A stretch of DNA of 64,000 nt from Diplosphaera chodatii (taxonomy: Eukaryota; Chlorophyta; Trebouxiophyceae; Prasiolales; Stichococcaceae): assembly GCA_032358165.1 (NCBI GenBank), contig JAALGY010000017.1, positions 1,426,001 through 1,490,000 of the forward strand, written 5' to 3'. The notes under the pieces are model-generated. The model worked only from the letters and a program-made list of their open reading frames with translations, had not been told where the DNA came from and did not search any database. The position numbers were made by a program, and so were the translations under genes. Positions within the stretch are counted from its first letter, which is position 1. Every line of letters begins with the position of its first letter. Of this stretch, positions 21,639-32,943 are shown piece after piece.

Positions 21639-23853
21639 TCAATCTTGCAGTGTTTGCTCACCGGTGCTACGCTGCTGACGCCGCCGCTGCACCGCCTTCT
21701 TCACCCACGGTGCAAGTTCGACATTGTTTGGATCCCTTGGGTTGCTTTTGTAATACTCCGACCAGTGCGCCTGCAGTGCTTCCCCGGGGATGTGGCCATG
21801 CCGCAACTCCTGAGCAGTGCCAGGTGATGCTGCCTCTGCACTGGCTGATGCACCCTCGTCTGGCACCTGCCTACTGCTGCGGCTGGTGGCTGCACCGTCT
21901 GCAGCGTCGGCTGATCCAGATGTGTAGATCAATGCTGGCAGCCAGGGCGGCGGCGCGGTTGCAGCAGATTCAGCATCGCCCATGGGACCAAGCGACAGGG
22001 ATGGCAGCCGCCTGCGCCGCTCAGCAGGATACGCCAGCGGTGCCTGAATGTATCTGGTGCCTGCGCAGGAAGCGTGTCACAACCGGCTGATAGACCCTCA
22101 ATCTTGCTCCTGCCACCGCTGCTGCTCAACTGGGTTGTACAGGCAGACAGCCATGCACTCACCATTCAGTGGCATGTTCCATGCGAAGTGGGTGTGGCCA
22201 AACACGTGGATGTGGGGCCTCAGCTCAGCCATCCGGGCAGCAAGGGGGTCTGAGCCTACACCGATCAGTCCAGCAACATCGAGCATGGATGTCTGCTGTT
22301 CGAAAGTTCAATTGTCGAACTGCAGTGTGCACCATGTCGGGCCTCAGCGCACCTGCTGCCTTGGCAAGCAGGTTTGGAAAGTACAGGAATCGCTTCTCAG
22401 GCAGCAGCTCCTGCATCGAAGGCGGAAACCAGGTGCCTCCTGCTTTCTGCGTATCACCAGAATTGAACCGAGACCACTTCGCAGGCAGTCACCTGGTATG
22501 GCAGAAAGTGCGACATCGAAATAATATCGGCGTCACCACGAAGCGAATCGTCCCAGATGCCCTCATTCAGGCTGTCGAACCATTCCGCCAGCTTCAGACT
22601 GCCTGGAGTGCTGGCCCCTGTACATTAAGTTTCGTGCAAATTGGATTGCCACCGATGTAAAGGTATACATCCCATGGCTTGCATCGTCAATGGATTAAGC
22701 TGTGATGCAGCCTGCCCTCATTACCCGCATCAGACAGAGAGCAGCAACAACACGCCTGTCATCCATGTTGGCCAGCTGCATGCTGCATAGTCGGAGACTG
22801 CCGACATCGCTGCTGCGGACAGGCCTGGCACCTCTGGCTCGCGATCGAAGCTCCTGTGATGCCAGCTTTGCAGTGGTACGATCCAGACATTTCCCAGGCG
22901 CTCCGGTCTGCAGTTCACCTATGAATCCTCGCGAAGCTCTGCTCCAAGACAACAGGCGTAGGACTCATTGGTGGCGAGGCCTGTTCATGGTGAAAGTTTC
23001 AGGTCGTGGTGCTTTCACCGAGGTCTGTACCTGGTGTTGATCCCCAAATCAGTGCACAACTGGAAAATGAGCTGCAGCTTCTCATAAGAGTCCCGAGCGC
23101 CCCCATTGCTGCGTGGCCAGCACCGCTGTCAGCCTCCATGACTATGCGTGTCAATGACTGCCGGCATCAGAGTGAGCCACATGGCTGGGATGCATCCAGC
23201 AGGGTGTTGCGTACAAGGGTCAAAGTCCTCACCCCGGCGCATGTGCACCGCCTCGCAGCCAGAGCTCATGGTTGCCTGCAGTTTGTAGGAATGCTGCATC
23301 AGCAGCAGCCTGCAAGCACTTAGGTGTTTGCATAGCTTATCCTCTTGCAGTCAAGATCAGCCCCGGCACCGCACCCGGTAGGAAGAAGACCTTCCCAAAT
23401 ATGTCTCGCAAGCATGACAGCGTCTGCTGCAGTGTGCGGATGTCCTCGGATGCGTCTCCGGCCAACAGCAGCACATCCGAGTCGCTGCAAGTAGTGGGAC
23501 ACCGCACTGGCTCGAACAACCATGCATGTCATATGCAGGCCTGGCGACTCATGCATGCTGACATGCGGGCGGAAGCACCTGTAGCCGCGGTGCGCCAGTG
23601 ACTTCACCCACTGCAAATTTGGTTCGTAGTCTGTGTGTATGTCGCTGCACGCCCAGACACGGATCTCCGACCCAGCTTCTGCATCAACCTGGCCTGTTGC
23701 ACCGCACCGAGCCTGATGCGCAACCCCTGCAGATGCAGCACGCCCTGTCCAGCGACTGCTGTTCACCCGTTCACCTGCTGCACAACCGCATCTGACGCTC
23801 TGCCACGGTGGCTGATCGTGAGGCAACGGATGTGCTGCACATCGAACGACCAT
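21639..23853 (-). CDS. Calcineurin-like metallophosphoesterase
   Basis: A metal-dependent phosphoesterase of the calcineurin-like superfamily, substrate unknown. The metal-ligand motifs appear in order: ACSDIHTDYE (exon 23853-23579), LLLAGDASEDI (23484-23375), PGNHELWLRGG (23275-23233), ISMSHFLPYQ and VFGHTHFAWN. Between them are EKLQLIFQLCTDLGINT, VWIVPLQSWHHRSFDREPE and WFDSLNEGIWDD. After the last His motif come IQAPLAYPAERRRR, an Ala/Ser-rich linker and a C-terminal block HWSEYYKSNPRDPNN plus ELAPWVKKAVQRR, features I associate with a plant/algal branch of this family. All catalytic residues are present. The first 60 residues before the DIHTD motif are Arg/Ala-rich and could be an organelle targeting sequence, or the start could be further downstream. 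It is transcribed in the same direction as the LysM gene upstream. Confidence 0.88.
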
Positions 23854-24399
23854 GCAACCTCAGGGCTCGGATGCGCCAAGGTGTACATGCACTGATTTTC
23901 TGCCAGGGATTAGCTGCGTCCAAACGCAGGACCAGGAAGGTCGTGCCTAATCATCAAATCTTGGTCGGAGAGGCTGGAATGCAAAATGCGACGCCAAATT
24001 GCAACTCTGATCTGGAAGCCAAGTGTGCCCACCGTAGTGTCTTCAGCCACTGTTTGACAGTTTCTGACAGCTGACAGGGTTTCCAAATCTTGTACAAGTT
24101 GTAAGAGCGCAGTGGCCTGCAATTTTGCTCCAGGAGTTCGCAACAACAACAGGTCTCTACCCAGGTTTCTGTACACTATCTTCCTGCGGTGCACTGCTGG
24201 CGCCCGCCTACACTCATTCCTTCTTACTCGAGGCCTTTGGCCCTTGCAGGGCTGCTGCTGCATCGTGCAGGATCGCCCGAGCTCTGTTCAACGTGGGGAC
24301 ACAGCAGCCGTCATGAGGAGTAGCCGTGCGAACACATAAGCTCATGATAGGCAATGCAGCGCATGCCTTGTGGCCGTGACAATCTTGGGCATCGCAGGC
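23854..24399. other. Intergenic region between tandem minus-strand genes
   Basis: This should hold the LysM gene 3' UTR and the phosphoesterase promoter. A minus-strand open frame (24263-23910) has no recognisable features. It could be extra LysM-gene exons if the GTGAGC at the LysM stop is used as a donor. Confidence 0.35.
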
Positions 24400-26144
24400 T
24401 CACCCCAGTTCAGGTGGTGTGCGCCGTACAGATGCGATGGTCGATTCTGCAGCTCTGCCAAATGACGGCCCCTGGGGAGCTGCCAGGGCTGGCTGGCTGG
24501 CGGCACGCTTGATCTTCTCCAGAAAGGACTCCCGCCGCTGACCCGGCGGTTGACCGCCAGACGCCTGCCTGGCAGCCACCCCGTTTGGCTGCTGACTCCT
24601 GTGGAAAGGCGCCAACACCGGTCGATGTTGGTCCACACATGCGGTCACCATTGTAGAGCACAGCAGCAGGAAACGTCCCCGGCAGGTGCCATGAAACGCA
24701 CCTGCTCGGCCCAGCACCAGGCGACCCCAGACGCGAGGGGCTGTGCCGCACCAGCTGCGCAGGGCTGGCCGCCCCCACTGCGCAGTCCCACAGCATCAGA
24801 GAATGAGTCGCCCGCTGTAACTGACGACCACAGTGGACACAGCGCCTTCCTGCAGCCGTGTGTGTCACAGGTGGACCCTTCCAGCCCGACACGATACTGT
24901 GACAGCTGCACACTGGTACCTGGTGGCAACAGGTGCCCTGCATGCACGGAGCTGCCGACTGCACTGGCCGCTTCGCCCCAGCCCTCGTCGCTGTCGCCAG
25001 TCTTCCGCCGCCGCAAGCGCTCGTCCCCTGGAGGCGGGCCTGCATTGCAACATGTGTATGGCGACATCGTCGACACCGCATGATCACGGCTCACTCAGAA
25101 GACAGGCGCGTGCAGGACCTGCTGCCGGCGAGGTGCGCAGCACCTTTGCGTTCGCCAGCGTAGCTGTTGAGCTCGGGCAGCGAAGGCCGCCGTGGCAGGC
25201 TGCTGCCGCTGTTGCTGTGGAGGTCCTGCATCTCCACCTCGCCTGGCCTCCCGCTGCTGAAGCCATCCTCTGATTGAGCATATGCGCGCCCTACAGGCGA
25301 CCAACGTTGATGAGGCGGCATCGTAACATTGCTCGATGGCAGTCGAGGGTAGTCGCCCGGATCGTTATGCCATGCTGTGCAGGTACAGCGCATGACGGGT
25401 GTTGGTGGCTGACCTGCAGCGGCAGTGGGGGAGGAGGCTGGACTGAGGCCATAGTGCGCACGCAGCTGCGCGATGGCTGTCTGCGAAGGGTTATCAGGCC
25501 CGCCGCTGCCAGTGTACCCAAGCGTCGGCCGCTCCTGGAGGTTCCGTGACACCTGCCCATACTGTGTCACAATGAGGCCTGCCCAGGCTGAGTACTCATT
25601 CCTGCAGCGCACGTGTAGGTGTTTCGTTGCGTGCAGCACCAGAACTGAAGTATGAGGGGCGTATGCGTGTTGCATATGGCATCCTGCTACGCTGTGCTAG
25701 CGGGAGCACGCACCCCATTGGCAGCGGCCGCCTCGGGATGAGCAGCGTCTCCCTTGCAAACATGGCCGAGTCGGACAGCAGGCTGTTTGTCCGCTTGATG
25801 TCTGCCACCTGTGGCATGAACTGCCAGAATAAGCTTATACGTTACCGCCGCGGCTGATCATGGTCCTATTGCGGCAGATACAGCTGCATAACAGTGAAGG
25901 TCCCACCGCAACGTTGTACTTGATCGCCAGTCCCGCAAGCGTGTCCATCTTCGACAGCTGCAGGTCACGAGGTGTCGGCGACTCATGACGTACTCATGAT
26001 ATCTCAGGCATGTGTTCCCATACGCTGGCATGATGTTTGCAACGCATCAGCTGCGGTAGCTGCCGCACAGCGCACCTTGTGCACGATGAACATGTCTCTG
26101 GACGGCGGAGCTTCCTGCGCCTCATCTTCCGATTCGCCATGCAT
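24400..26144 (-). CDS. LysM domain protein (plant intracellular LysM type)
   Basis: One N-terminal LysM module is split over three exons: MFIVHK near 26075, LSKMDTLAGLAIKYNVA near 25960-25910, and VADIKRTNSLLSDSAMFARE plus TLLIP near 25815-25740. The start ATG is at 26144, giving MHGESEDEAQEAPPSRDMFI. A long Ser/Pro/Gly-rich region follows, with AIAQLRAHYGL, EVEMQDLHSNSG, DERLRRRKTGD and a Lys/Arg-rich C-terminus (FLEKIKRAASQP) ending RRTPPELG. This order, with LysM then a YYGL-like block then LRRRK then a basic serine-rich tail, resembles soluble plant proteins annotated only as LysM-containing. No signal peptide is visible, so the LysM probably acts inside the cell rather than as a chitin receptor. 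The stop TGA overlaps a GTGAGC donor-like site, so a further exon is possible. Confidence 0.8.
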
Positions 26145-26998
26145 CCGGTGTCAGCCAGTTGACGCACTGAGCGAGCGCTGTGACGCCTGTCGCCTGTTGC
26201 CGATCCAGTGAAATTGGCTCACATCTGACTCCGGACGCTTGCAGTGGTGCTGCCACCACCAGGGCCGCTATGACTGCTCCGATCTGCCGGGTCAAGCCAA
26301 GCAAGTAGTAACCTGCGCTGTGATGATTTGCACAATCCGAGGTGCCAGCTTGTAAGATGCAACAAGCACCTGCTGACGTGATTGCTCCAATATCAGCAGG
26401 CCATAAACCGCATCACAGAGTCAAAGCTGGACTCTTGACGTTATACAGACCGAGCACGCGATGTCACAAGCTGTCAGCACATCACAAATGCTGAGCCACT
26501 TGCAAGCTGTTCATCCGAAAGCAGGTTGCTTGGATGTCTCAAACTGAGAAGCCAGTGGGTACAACCCAGTTGACCGGCGTGCACGTCGCAACCCCTGTGG
26601 ATCGAAGCACGGCGCAGCAGGTTTGAAATGACCAGAGAGTGGGTGCGGCCATCTGTTGGCAAGGCTGGGAGGGCATACGCCTGGCAAGGGAGGCAATGGA
26701 AAATGCTGACCATGCCATGATGTTGACACACTTCAGATCATTCAGCTAAATCTGCCGTGAGAAATGCAAACAAGCACTTGCCCTTGTCATACATTGCGTA
26801 CAATAATCTCGAAAGGCGGCACCTGGCGTGGTCGAGGCGCCTGGCATGTCGGCAGTAATGAAATGCCGCGACGCCACCAGGGCCGCGGCTAGTCCCATAG
26901 CCATCTGCTTCTCTTGTGCATGAGCCGGGAGTGAATGGCAGTGCATTTTGCAGCTTCTACTGCTCTGTTGGAGTACTACAGCGGCAAGCGAAGGCCAT
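26145..26998. other. Intergenic region between divergent LysM and GTPBP1 genes
   Basis: About 850 bp separate the two start codons. No supported gene, repeat or RNA was seen. It likely contains both promoters. Confidence 0.4.
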
Positions 26999-29900
26999 AT
27001 GGCAGACTTTGACGGCCTGGACCTGAATTTGGATTTCAACCGCCCGCGCAAACAGGCAGTGCAGTGGGTCGCGGTCGCACCCCCTCTAGACCCTCGGGTC
27101 GAAGCTAACAACAGGCGGACGGGGCCAAAACGGAACCGCGCCCGCGGCGCCAGCCGCTCCCGCGAACAGAATGCGGGCAGCGACAGCGGTGCCGGCAGCA
27201 GCGGCAGGCCGGAGGCGTCAGCCCGAGAGGCGTCAGCTCGCGAGTCCCGCCGCACGCGCAAGGCGCGCGCCAAAGGCGAGGTCGCCCCAAACGAGCGGGT
27301 GCACGACGGTCCGCCGGTGGTGCCGGCGGCGGAGACCGGCACGCACAGCATCGCCCCGCCACCGGGCCTGCCGCGCTTCGCCCGCGAGAACGATGACGGC
27401 AATGTGGAGTACAAGCTGCGGCTGAAGCACCCGACACCCTTCCGCTTCCAGCAGCTGGTGGGCCCTCAGCGAGTGTGTGCCTGTGCATTGCTGTAACTTG
27501 GCGAGGATGTATGGTATGGTGTTGCGTCACGCGTCTGCATTGACGGCCCAAATGCCGCTGCAGGCCACCCAGATGAAGTTCCGCTTGTGCGAGGGCAATG
27601 GCATTTGCTTCTACTACCTGGGTGCGTTCACCATCTGTACGCGCCTGTCCATCTATTCTGAGAGAGTTGCCACACAACAGCTCCCTCATATCTCGGCCCA
27701 AGGCGTGTGTAGGCGTGGAGGATGACGGCAATCTGCTGGGACTGGAGGCGGAGGATCTTGAGGCCAGCCTGGAGACGCTGCATGCAATGACACGCGAGGT
27801 GGCTACGCCCTTTGATACAGCTTTGTTTCCTGATACAGGTGTCATGGTGCCAGCAAGTGTGCAGTAATAGTGCACTATCGTTTAAATTTTCATGGGTGGT
27901 GCAACTGCTCAGGTGGGCGCCATGGCAAACATTGTGCGGCAGATCCCGGGCGCGCCCGGCCGCCACTGTGCAATTGTGCGCGTGGCGCGCCTGGCCACAC
28001 AGGAGCTGTCGTGTACAGATCTGCGCATTGCAGGTACGCATGAAGGCAGGATGCTGTATTCACCGGACACATGCGTACAGGCATTGCTGTACGCTGCGCA
28101 GGCGCCGTTGTCGATGCTCTGGGTAGATAGTGTCAATCACATTTCGCCGACTGCCCCAGCTGCTGCCTCACTGACCAGTTGTGGCGCTGCAGTCGCCGGC
28201 AGCGTGGACAGCGGGAAGAGCACGCTGGTGGCGTGCCTGACGCACGGCGCCATGGGCCTGCCGCTGCTGGACAATGGCCACGGCTCGGCGCGCATGGCGG
28301 TCTTCCGCCACAAGCACGAGATCGAGTCCGGCCGCACCTCCTCCCTCTCGCAGCAGCTGCTCGGCTACGCCGCCGACGGTGCGCCGCAGCGTCGCGGAGA
28401 CATGGTTCGGTCCCAGGGGAACTGGGCCTGCAGCTGTGCGGTGCAGAGCGGCAGGCTGCACTGCTCAGTAGATTGGAAGCCCCCCGTGCGCAGCAACAGT
28501 GCTTGCCGCCGTGCAGGCAGCATCCTCAACTACGAGGGTGTGGCGGCGCTGACTCCTGCAGAGATCAGCCAGGCGGCGGCGCATGTGCTCCGCTTCATCG
28601 ACCTGGGCGGCCACGAGCGCTTCATGAAGACTGCGCTGTACGGTGTGTTGCATCAGGATTATCCAGCACAGCATTCACGGCATAAATGTCAGCTTTCTCA
28701 CCTGCAAGCTGTGCCGCTGCCCGCAATGGCCCCTGTGCATTTTCCTCAGAATGCCCTGCATGAGCTATTCCTACAGAACCAGCTTTGCAGCATTGAGCTG
28801 GCCATCTGACATGCAGCTGACGTCCGCCTGCTTTTGGTACACAGGGATGACATGCATGCTCCCGGACTTCATGCTGCTGACCGTGTGCGGCACGCGCGGC
28901 CTGGGGCATGTCGGTCGGCAGCACCTGGCGGTGGCGCTGGCTCTGGAGGTGCCGCTCATGGTGGCAGTCACCAAGGCTGACACCGCTGAGCAGTCTGCCC
29001 TGGACGCCCTCACCGCGGAAACCAGGTGAGGACACTCGACAGGGAGGTCCGCTGCCAGATGATGTTTGCAAAGCTTGCCAGCTAAGCACCTGCCCCTCAA
29101 TGCACCCCGTGCCAACACCACAGACAATAATGCATCAAGCTCAATAACTGAGGCTGAATGCAGGGAGATGCTGGAAGCTGCTGCAAACAGCGGCGTTGCA
29201 GCTGAAAAGCTGCCAGCACTGTCAGGCTACAGTGTGGACGCTCCTGTGGTTGCTTCTGAAAAGCAGGTGGGCAATGGGGTTGGATAGCTCTTGGCATCCT
29301 TGTGCAGTACTGCCACAGTGATCCCATCGGCAGCATGCAACATGAGTCTGATGTCAGCTGACGGATAGCGTCCTATCTGCAGGCTGCTGCACTGGCACAG
29401 GGTATGTCCAACAACTGCATGAGCTGCCTGGTGGACCGGGGTGGCGGCACGTTGACAGTGCCTATCTTCCATGTGTCGTCCGTCAGCGGCGTGGGCCTGG
29501 CCCTTCTGCACGCTTTCCTCCGCGCCCTGCCCACAGGCATGCCCAATGCCGCTGTGCTGCCGCAGCCCCCTCTGCGCCTGCAAACATGCAGCACGTCCTT
29601 GCTGTAGACCTGCTTGCAAAATCACGGTACCACTGTTGTTGGGGTGTGCAGATGGCTATGGGGACGCAGAAGAGGACCCCGATTCGCCGCTCAACCCTCC
29701 CGGCGGCAGCAGCAGTGCATCTGAGGCGTCACAGGACGAGGCGCCAGCCCATTTTCAGGTACGATGTGCAGGCTGATTCGGCAGCGGCAGTCCTGGCAAA
29801 TGCAATGGCAGTGTGCGGCCGGTCAATGTTGGCGTGAACGCCAGTGGCATGTGTGCTCAGGTGGATCACACTTTCGAGGTGCGAGGCGTTGGCTCAGTGG

Positions 29901-32304
29901 TTTCCGGCACAGCTGTCAGCGGCTCCATTGCAGTGGGCCAACGCCTGCTGCTGGGCCCGAATGCTGATGGCCAGTTCACCAGTGTGGTGATCTCCGGCAT
30001 TCAAAGATCGCAGGTGTGACCGCATTCTAATTTGCTGCCTTACAATGGCTGCCTTCGACTAGCTGCACAACAGACATGCTGTACGCACATGCAGTGAGGC
30101 CCAGGCCCCAGACCTTGCATCTGTCAGGCTGCAGCAGTATACCATACATGCGTGCTCACATCAGCCCCAGCAGCCAGGCATATGCTGTGTGCATGGGAAC
30201 ACAGGTGCCAGTGGGGGTGATCAAGGCTGGGCAGACGGGCACGCTGGCAATCCAATCCAGCCGCAGCAGCCAGAAGCCGCCCCCTCCGCTGCAGCATGCG
30301 CAATCACAGCAGCAGTTGCCGCGTGCGCACAGCACCGAGGGGCCAGACCTCAGCACGCCTCTCACTGCCACAGACAGCACGCAGCGGCAGCCCGCCTCCG
30401 AGGCCGAGGCAGCAGCCAGGCATCGACGATTGCAGGCAGACACAGCGTATCAACAAAAGGAGCTGGAAAGCAGGGTCTCTGCAGTATCCTTTGCAGAGCC
30501 AGCACCGCAGTCGGAACCACAGCCAGGTGCTGGCACCAGGCGACCACCCTGGCATGACGCTCCTGCACAGCCGGCACAGCCAGAGGCAGATCCTGATGCA
30601 GCCCGAGACGCGCGCCTGGAGGCGGAGCTGCCGGAAGAGTCGGCGTGGCTGCAGGAGCTGGCGCTCGAGCGGGAGCGCGATGCGGTGCCCTGGCTCCGCG
30701 CAGCCGCCGCCGATGACACCCCGGTGTCGCAGCGCTTCCGGCCGGTGAGCCTAGATGATGATGTCATCATGTGCACGGTGGGATGTCCGTCTCTCTGTCA
30801 GCCGTATCCACATGTAGTACCGACAGGCAACGACAAGCATTTCCGCATGCGCTGTCCCAACGCACATCGGATACGTCTGGTGACATCATTGATGATGGCA
30901 GGCTGCGAGCTTGTCCCGGGTACCCGCCTCGGCGGCAGCGTCCTCGGGCATGTCAGCAACCAGCCCCATGGCAATACCTCGCAGCACCAGCGGCAAGTCA
31001 GCAACAAGCGTGGTGGGCCGCACGGGCTCAGCGCCCTCGTTGCTGGGCACCTCACCTGTCAATGCCCGCAAGGTGAGGGCATCTGAGCACAGCTGTAAGG
31101 TGGAAGGTGTGTGCAACTGTTGCTTCAAGCATTTTAGCCTGCAGACTAGTCAGGGTGTCTGCCATCCTTGCACAGGGTGCTGTCCTGCTGGACGCTGCAA
31201 TGCAGCCGCGGACGGTGTGGGAGTTTGAGGCCGTCATGGTGCTGCTCAGCGGGCACTGGCCGCCGCGCGGGCTGCTGTCAGGTCAGCCACCTGGCCGAAT
31301 GGTCATGGATGCATCACGCTAGCAGGATGCAAGTGGACTCGATGCCCAAAGCCCTTGTCTGCCGATGAGGCGTGTTGCTTTTGCCCCAAGCAGCGCCCAC
31401 AAGTACCAAGCAGCCATGCATGTTGTCTGCAATTTCCCCTTGCAGGGCAGTGGCCGCAGCAGGAAGCCAATAATGGGAGTGACAGCGGCAGCGACAGCGA
31501 CGCTCGGCGTGCGTCTGGCAGCCACTCGGATGCGGTCGCCTGCCTGACGTCGGACGGCGGTGCTTCCCCCCGTGGAGCAGTCACCTCCCCTAGCGCTGCT
31601 GCTGGGGGGTTTGGTATGGTGGCAGGGTCCGGTGGCTCTGGCGGCGTCCCCCTGGGCAATGGCAGCTCACTGGCTGCTAGGCGACGGCGGCGGCAGCGGC
31701 GGCGGCGGTCAGCCAGTCGGCGGCACAGCGGCGGCACCGCCAGCGGGCTGTACTTTCCTGTGGTGCACTGCGGCAGCGTGCGGCAGGCGGCGCGTGTGGT
31801 TGCCATGCGCGAGGTGGCGCTGGAGGACGAGGCAACGCTTGGTGAGTCCATGGCCTGCTGCTGACATGCATGTGCATGCGATGCTGGTGAGGGCGTCTGG
31901 GCAAGTCCGACGGCGTACGACTTGCGGTTGCAGCTGATCTCTCTACAGATATGTCATCTGCATGCACGTCTCAGACGGCCCGGGCCTGTGCTGCAGGCAA
32001 CAATCTAGCAGCAGCAGTGGCAGCTGCGGCCGCATTGCTGGGTGACAGCAGTCAGGAGAGTGGGATGCCGTCTCCCCACTGCGCCAGCGACAGCATGGGC
32101 TGCGCGACCGCCGTAACTCTGCAGTTTGTCAGCCGGCCGGAGTGGCTGCAGGCAGGGGCACGCCTGATTCTTCGTGACCAGGGGGATGGATGTGCTGCGG
32201 GTGCCGGCATTGTGCGCGAGCTCCACTGGGGTGTCATGCCACCAGCGGCAGGCGATGCAGCAGGTGGCGACGCCAGCCTGAGATCGAGACACAGCTGCGA
32301 ATGA
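26999..32304 (+). CDS. GTPBP1: GTPBP1/GTPBP2-type translational GTPase
   Basis: An EF-Tu-like GTPase of the GTPBP1 family, known elsewhere to act in mRNA surveillance and translation. The start MADFDGLDLNLDFNRPRKQ is followed by a basic disordered N-terminus (exon 26999-27457) and the family pre-G segment YKLRLKHPTPFRFQQL, then MKFRLCEGNGICFYYLG. The G motifs are GSVDSGKST (G1), FIDLGGHERFMKTALYG (G3) and VTKAD (G4). Then come FHVSSVSGVGL, EVRGVGSVVSGTAVSGSI (domain II), and domain III with YFPVVHCGSVRQAARVV, LQFVSRPEWLQAGARLILRD and GAGIVREL. Large Ser/Gln/Ala/Gly-rich insertions, about 30 kb to 31.7 kb, separate domain II from domain III and make the protein much longer than the animal homologues. 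It is divergent from the LysM gene. The stop is at 32302-32304. Confidence 0.92.
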
Positions 32305-32943
32305 GTGTCTGTGTGGTTACTGCCCGGCGCGTCTGCCGGGCAGTGCAGACGCTCGGCTGCAGGCATGCCACAGTGCTGACCATGCTGAGGCATGACGTAA
32401 CTGGGTTTTGCCGCACGTGCCAGGGCATATTTTGCCGTCCACTGCTTCCCGCTATGCGGATGCGCTCTTGTTGCTACGTTGGCGATCGCTCATGTACATG
32501 TCAAAACGCTATCCTAGCAGCTGACGCACCACTCCCGGCTTGCTGGATCGTGTCGACAAGATTCCAGTGCATGCAATTCGTCCCACCGTTGCTGCATCGA
32601 GCGCATCAACAATTACAGCGTTGCATCGGCATTTCCCGCTCGATATTGTACGTAGACACTCCAGCTCGTTTGGCGTACGAATGCGCAGGCTTTACGGACG
32701 CTGTTCGCTCATTCAGGGCCTGCTGTCCTGATGGGTATCGACATGTTTATGGCCCAACAGGCTGAGCAAAGCAGCTGGCGTGTGTCACGGCGGCGATCGT
32801 AGCGTCTCCGCCGTTCACTCTACCACTGGCCTGCCGGTTGGATCGCCAGGTTCGGCGCAGGTGTCGTGCCGCTGCGGCAGGGAAGCGCTGCCACCATGGG
32901 CAATTGCATGGGCTGTTTACACGCAAAACGGCACGAAGACAAT
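32305..32943. other. Intergenic region before the CRAL-TRIO gene
   Basis: About 640 bp between tandem + genes. The open frames here lack recognisable features. It may include the GTPBP1 3' UTR and unrecognised first exons of the next gene. Confidence 0.35.

Noticed and set aside
24550..25083. Plus-strand 177-codon open frame
   Set aside because: It is opposite the LysM gene region, where the minus strand reads the LRRRK-type block matching plant LysM proteins. The + frame shows no motif.
30076..31086. Single 336-codon open frame as an independent gene
   Set aside because: Its start lies in the GTPBP1 intron and its middle is the in-frame GTPBP1 linker exon. It is part of that gene, not a separate one.
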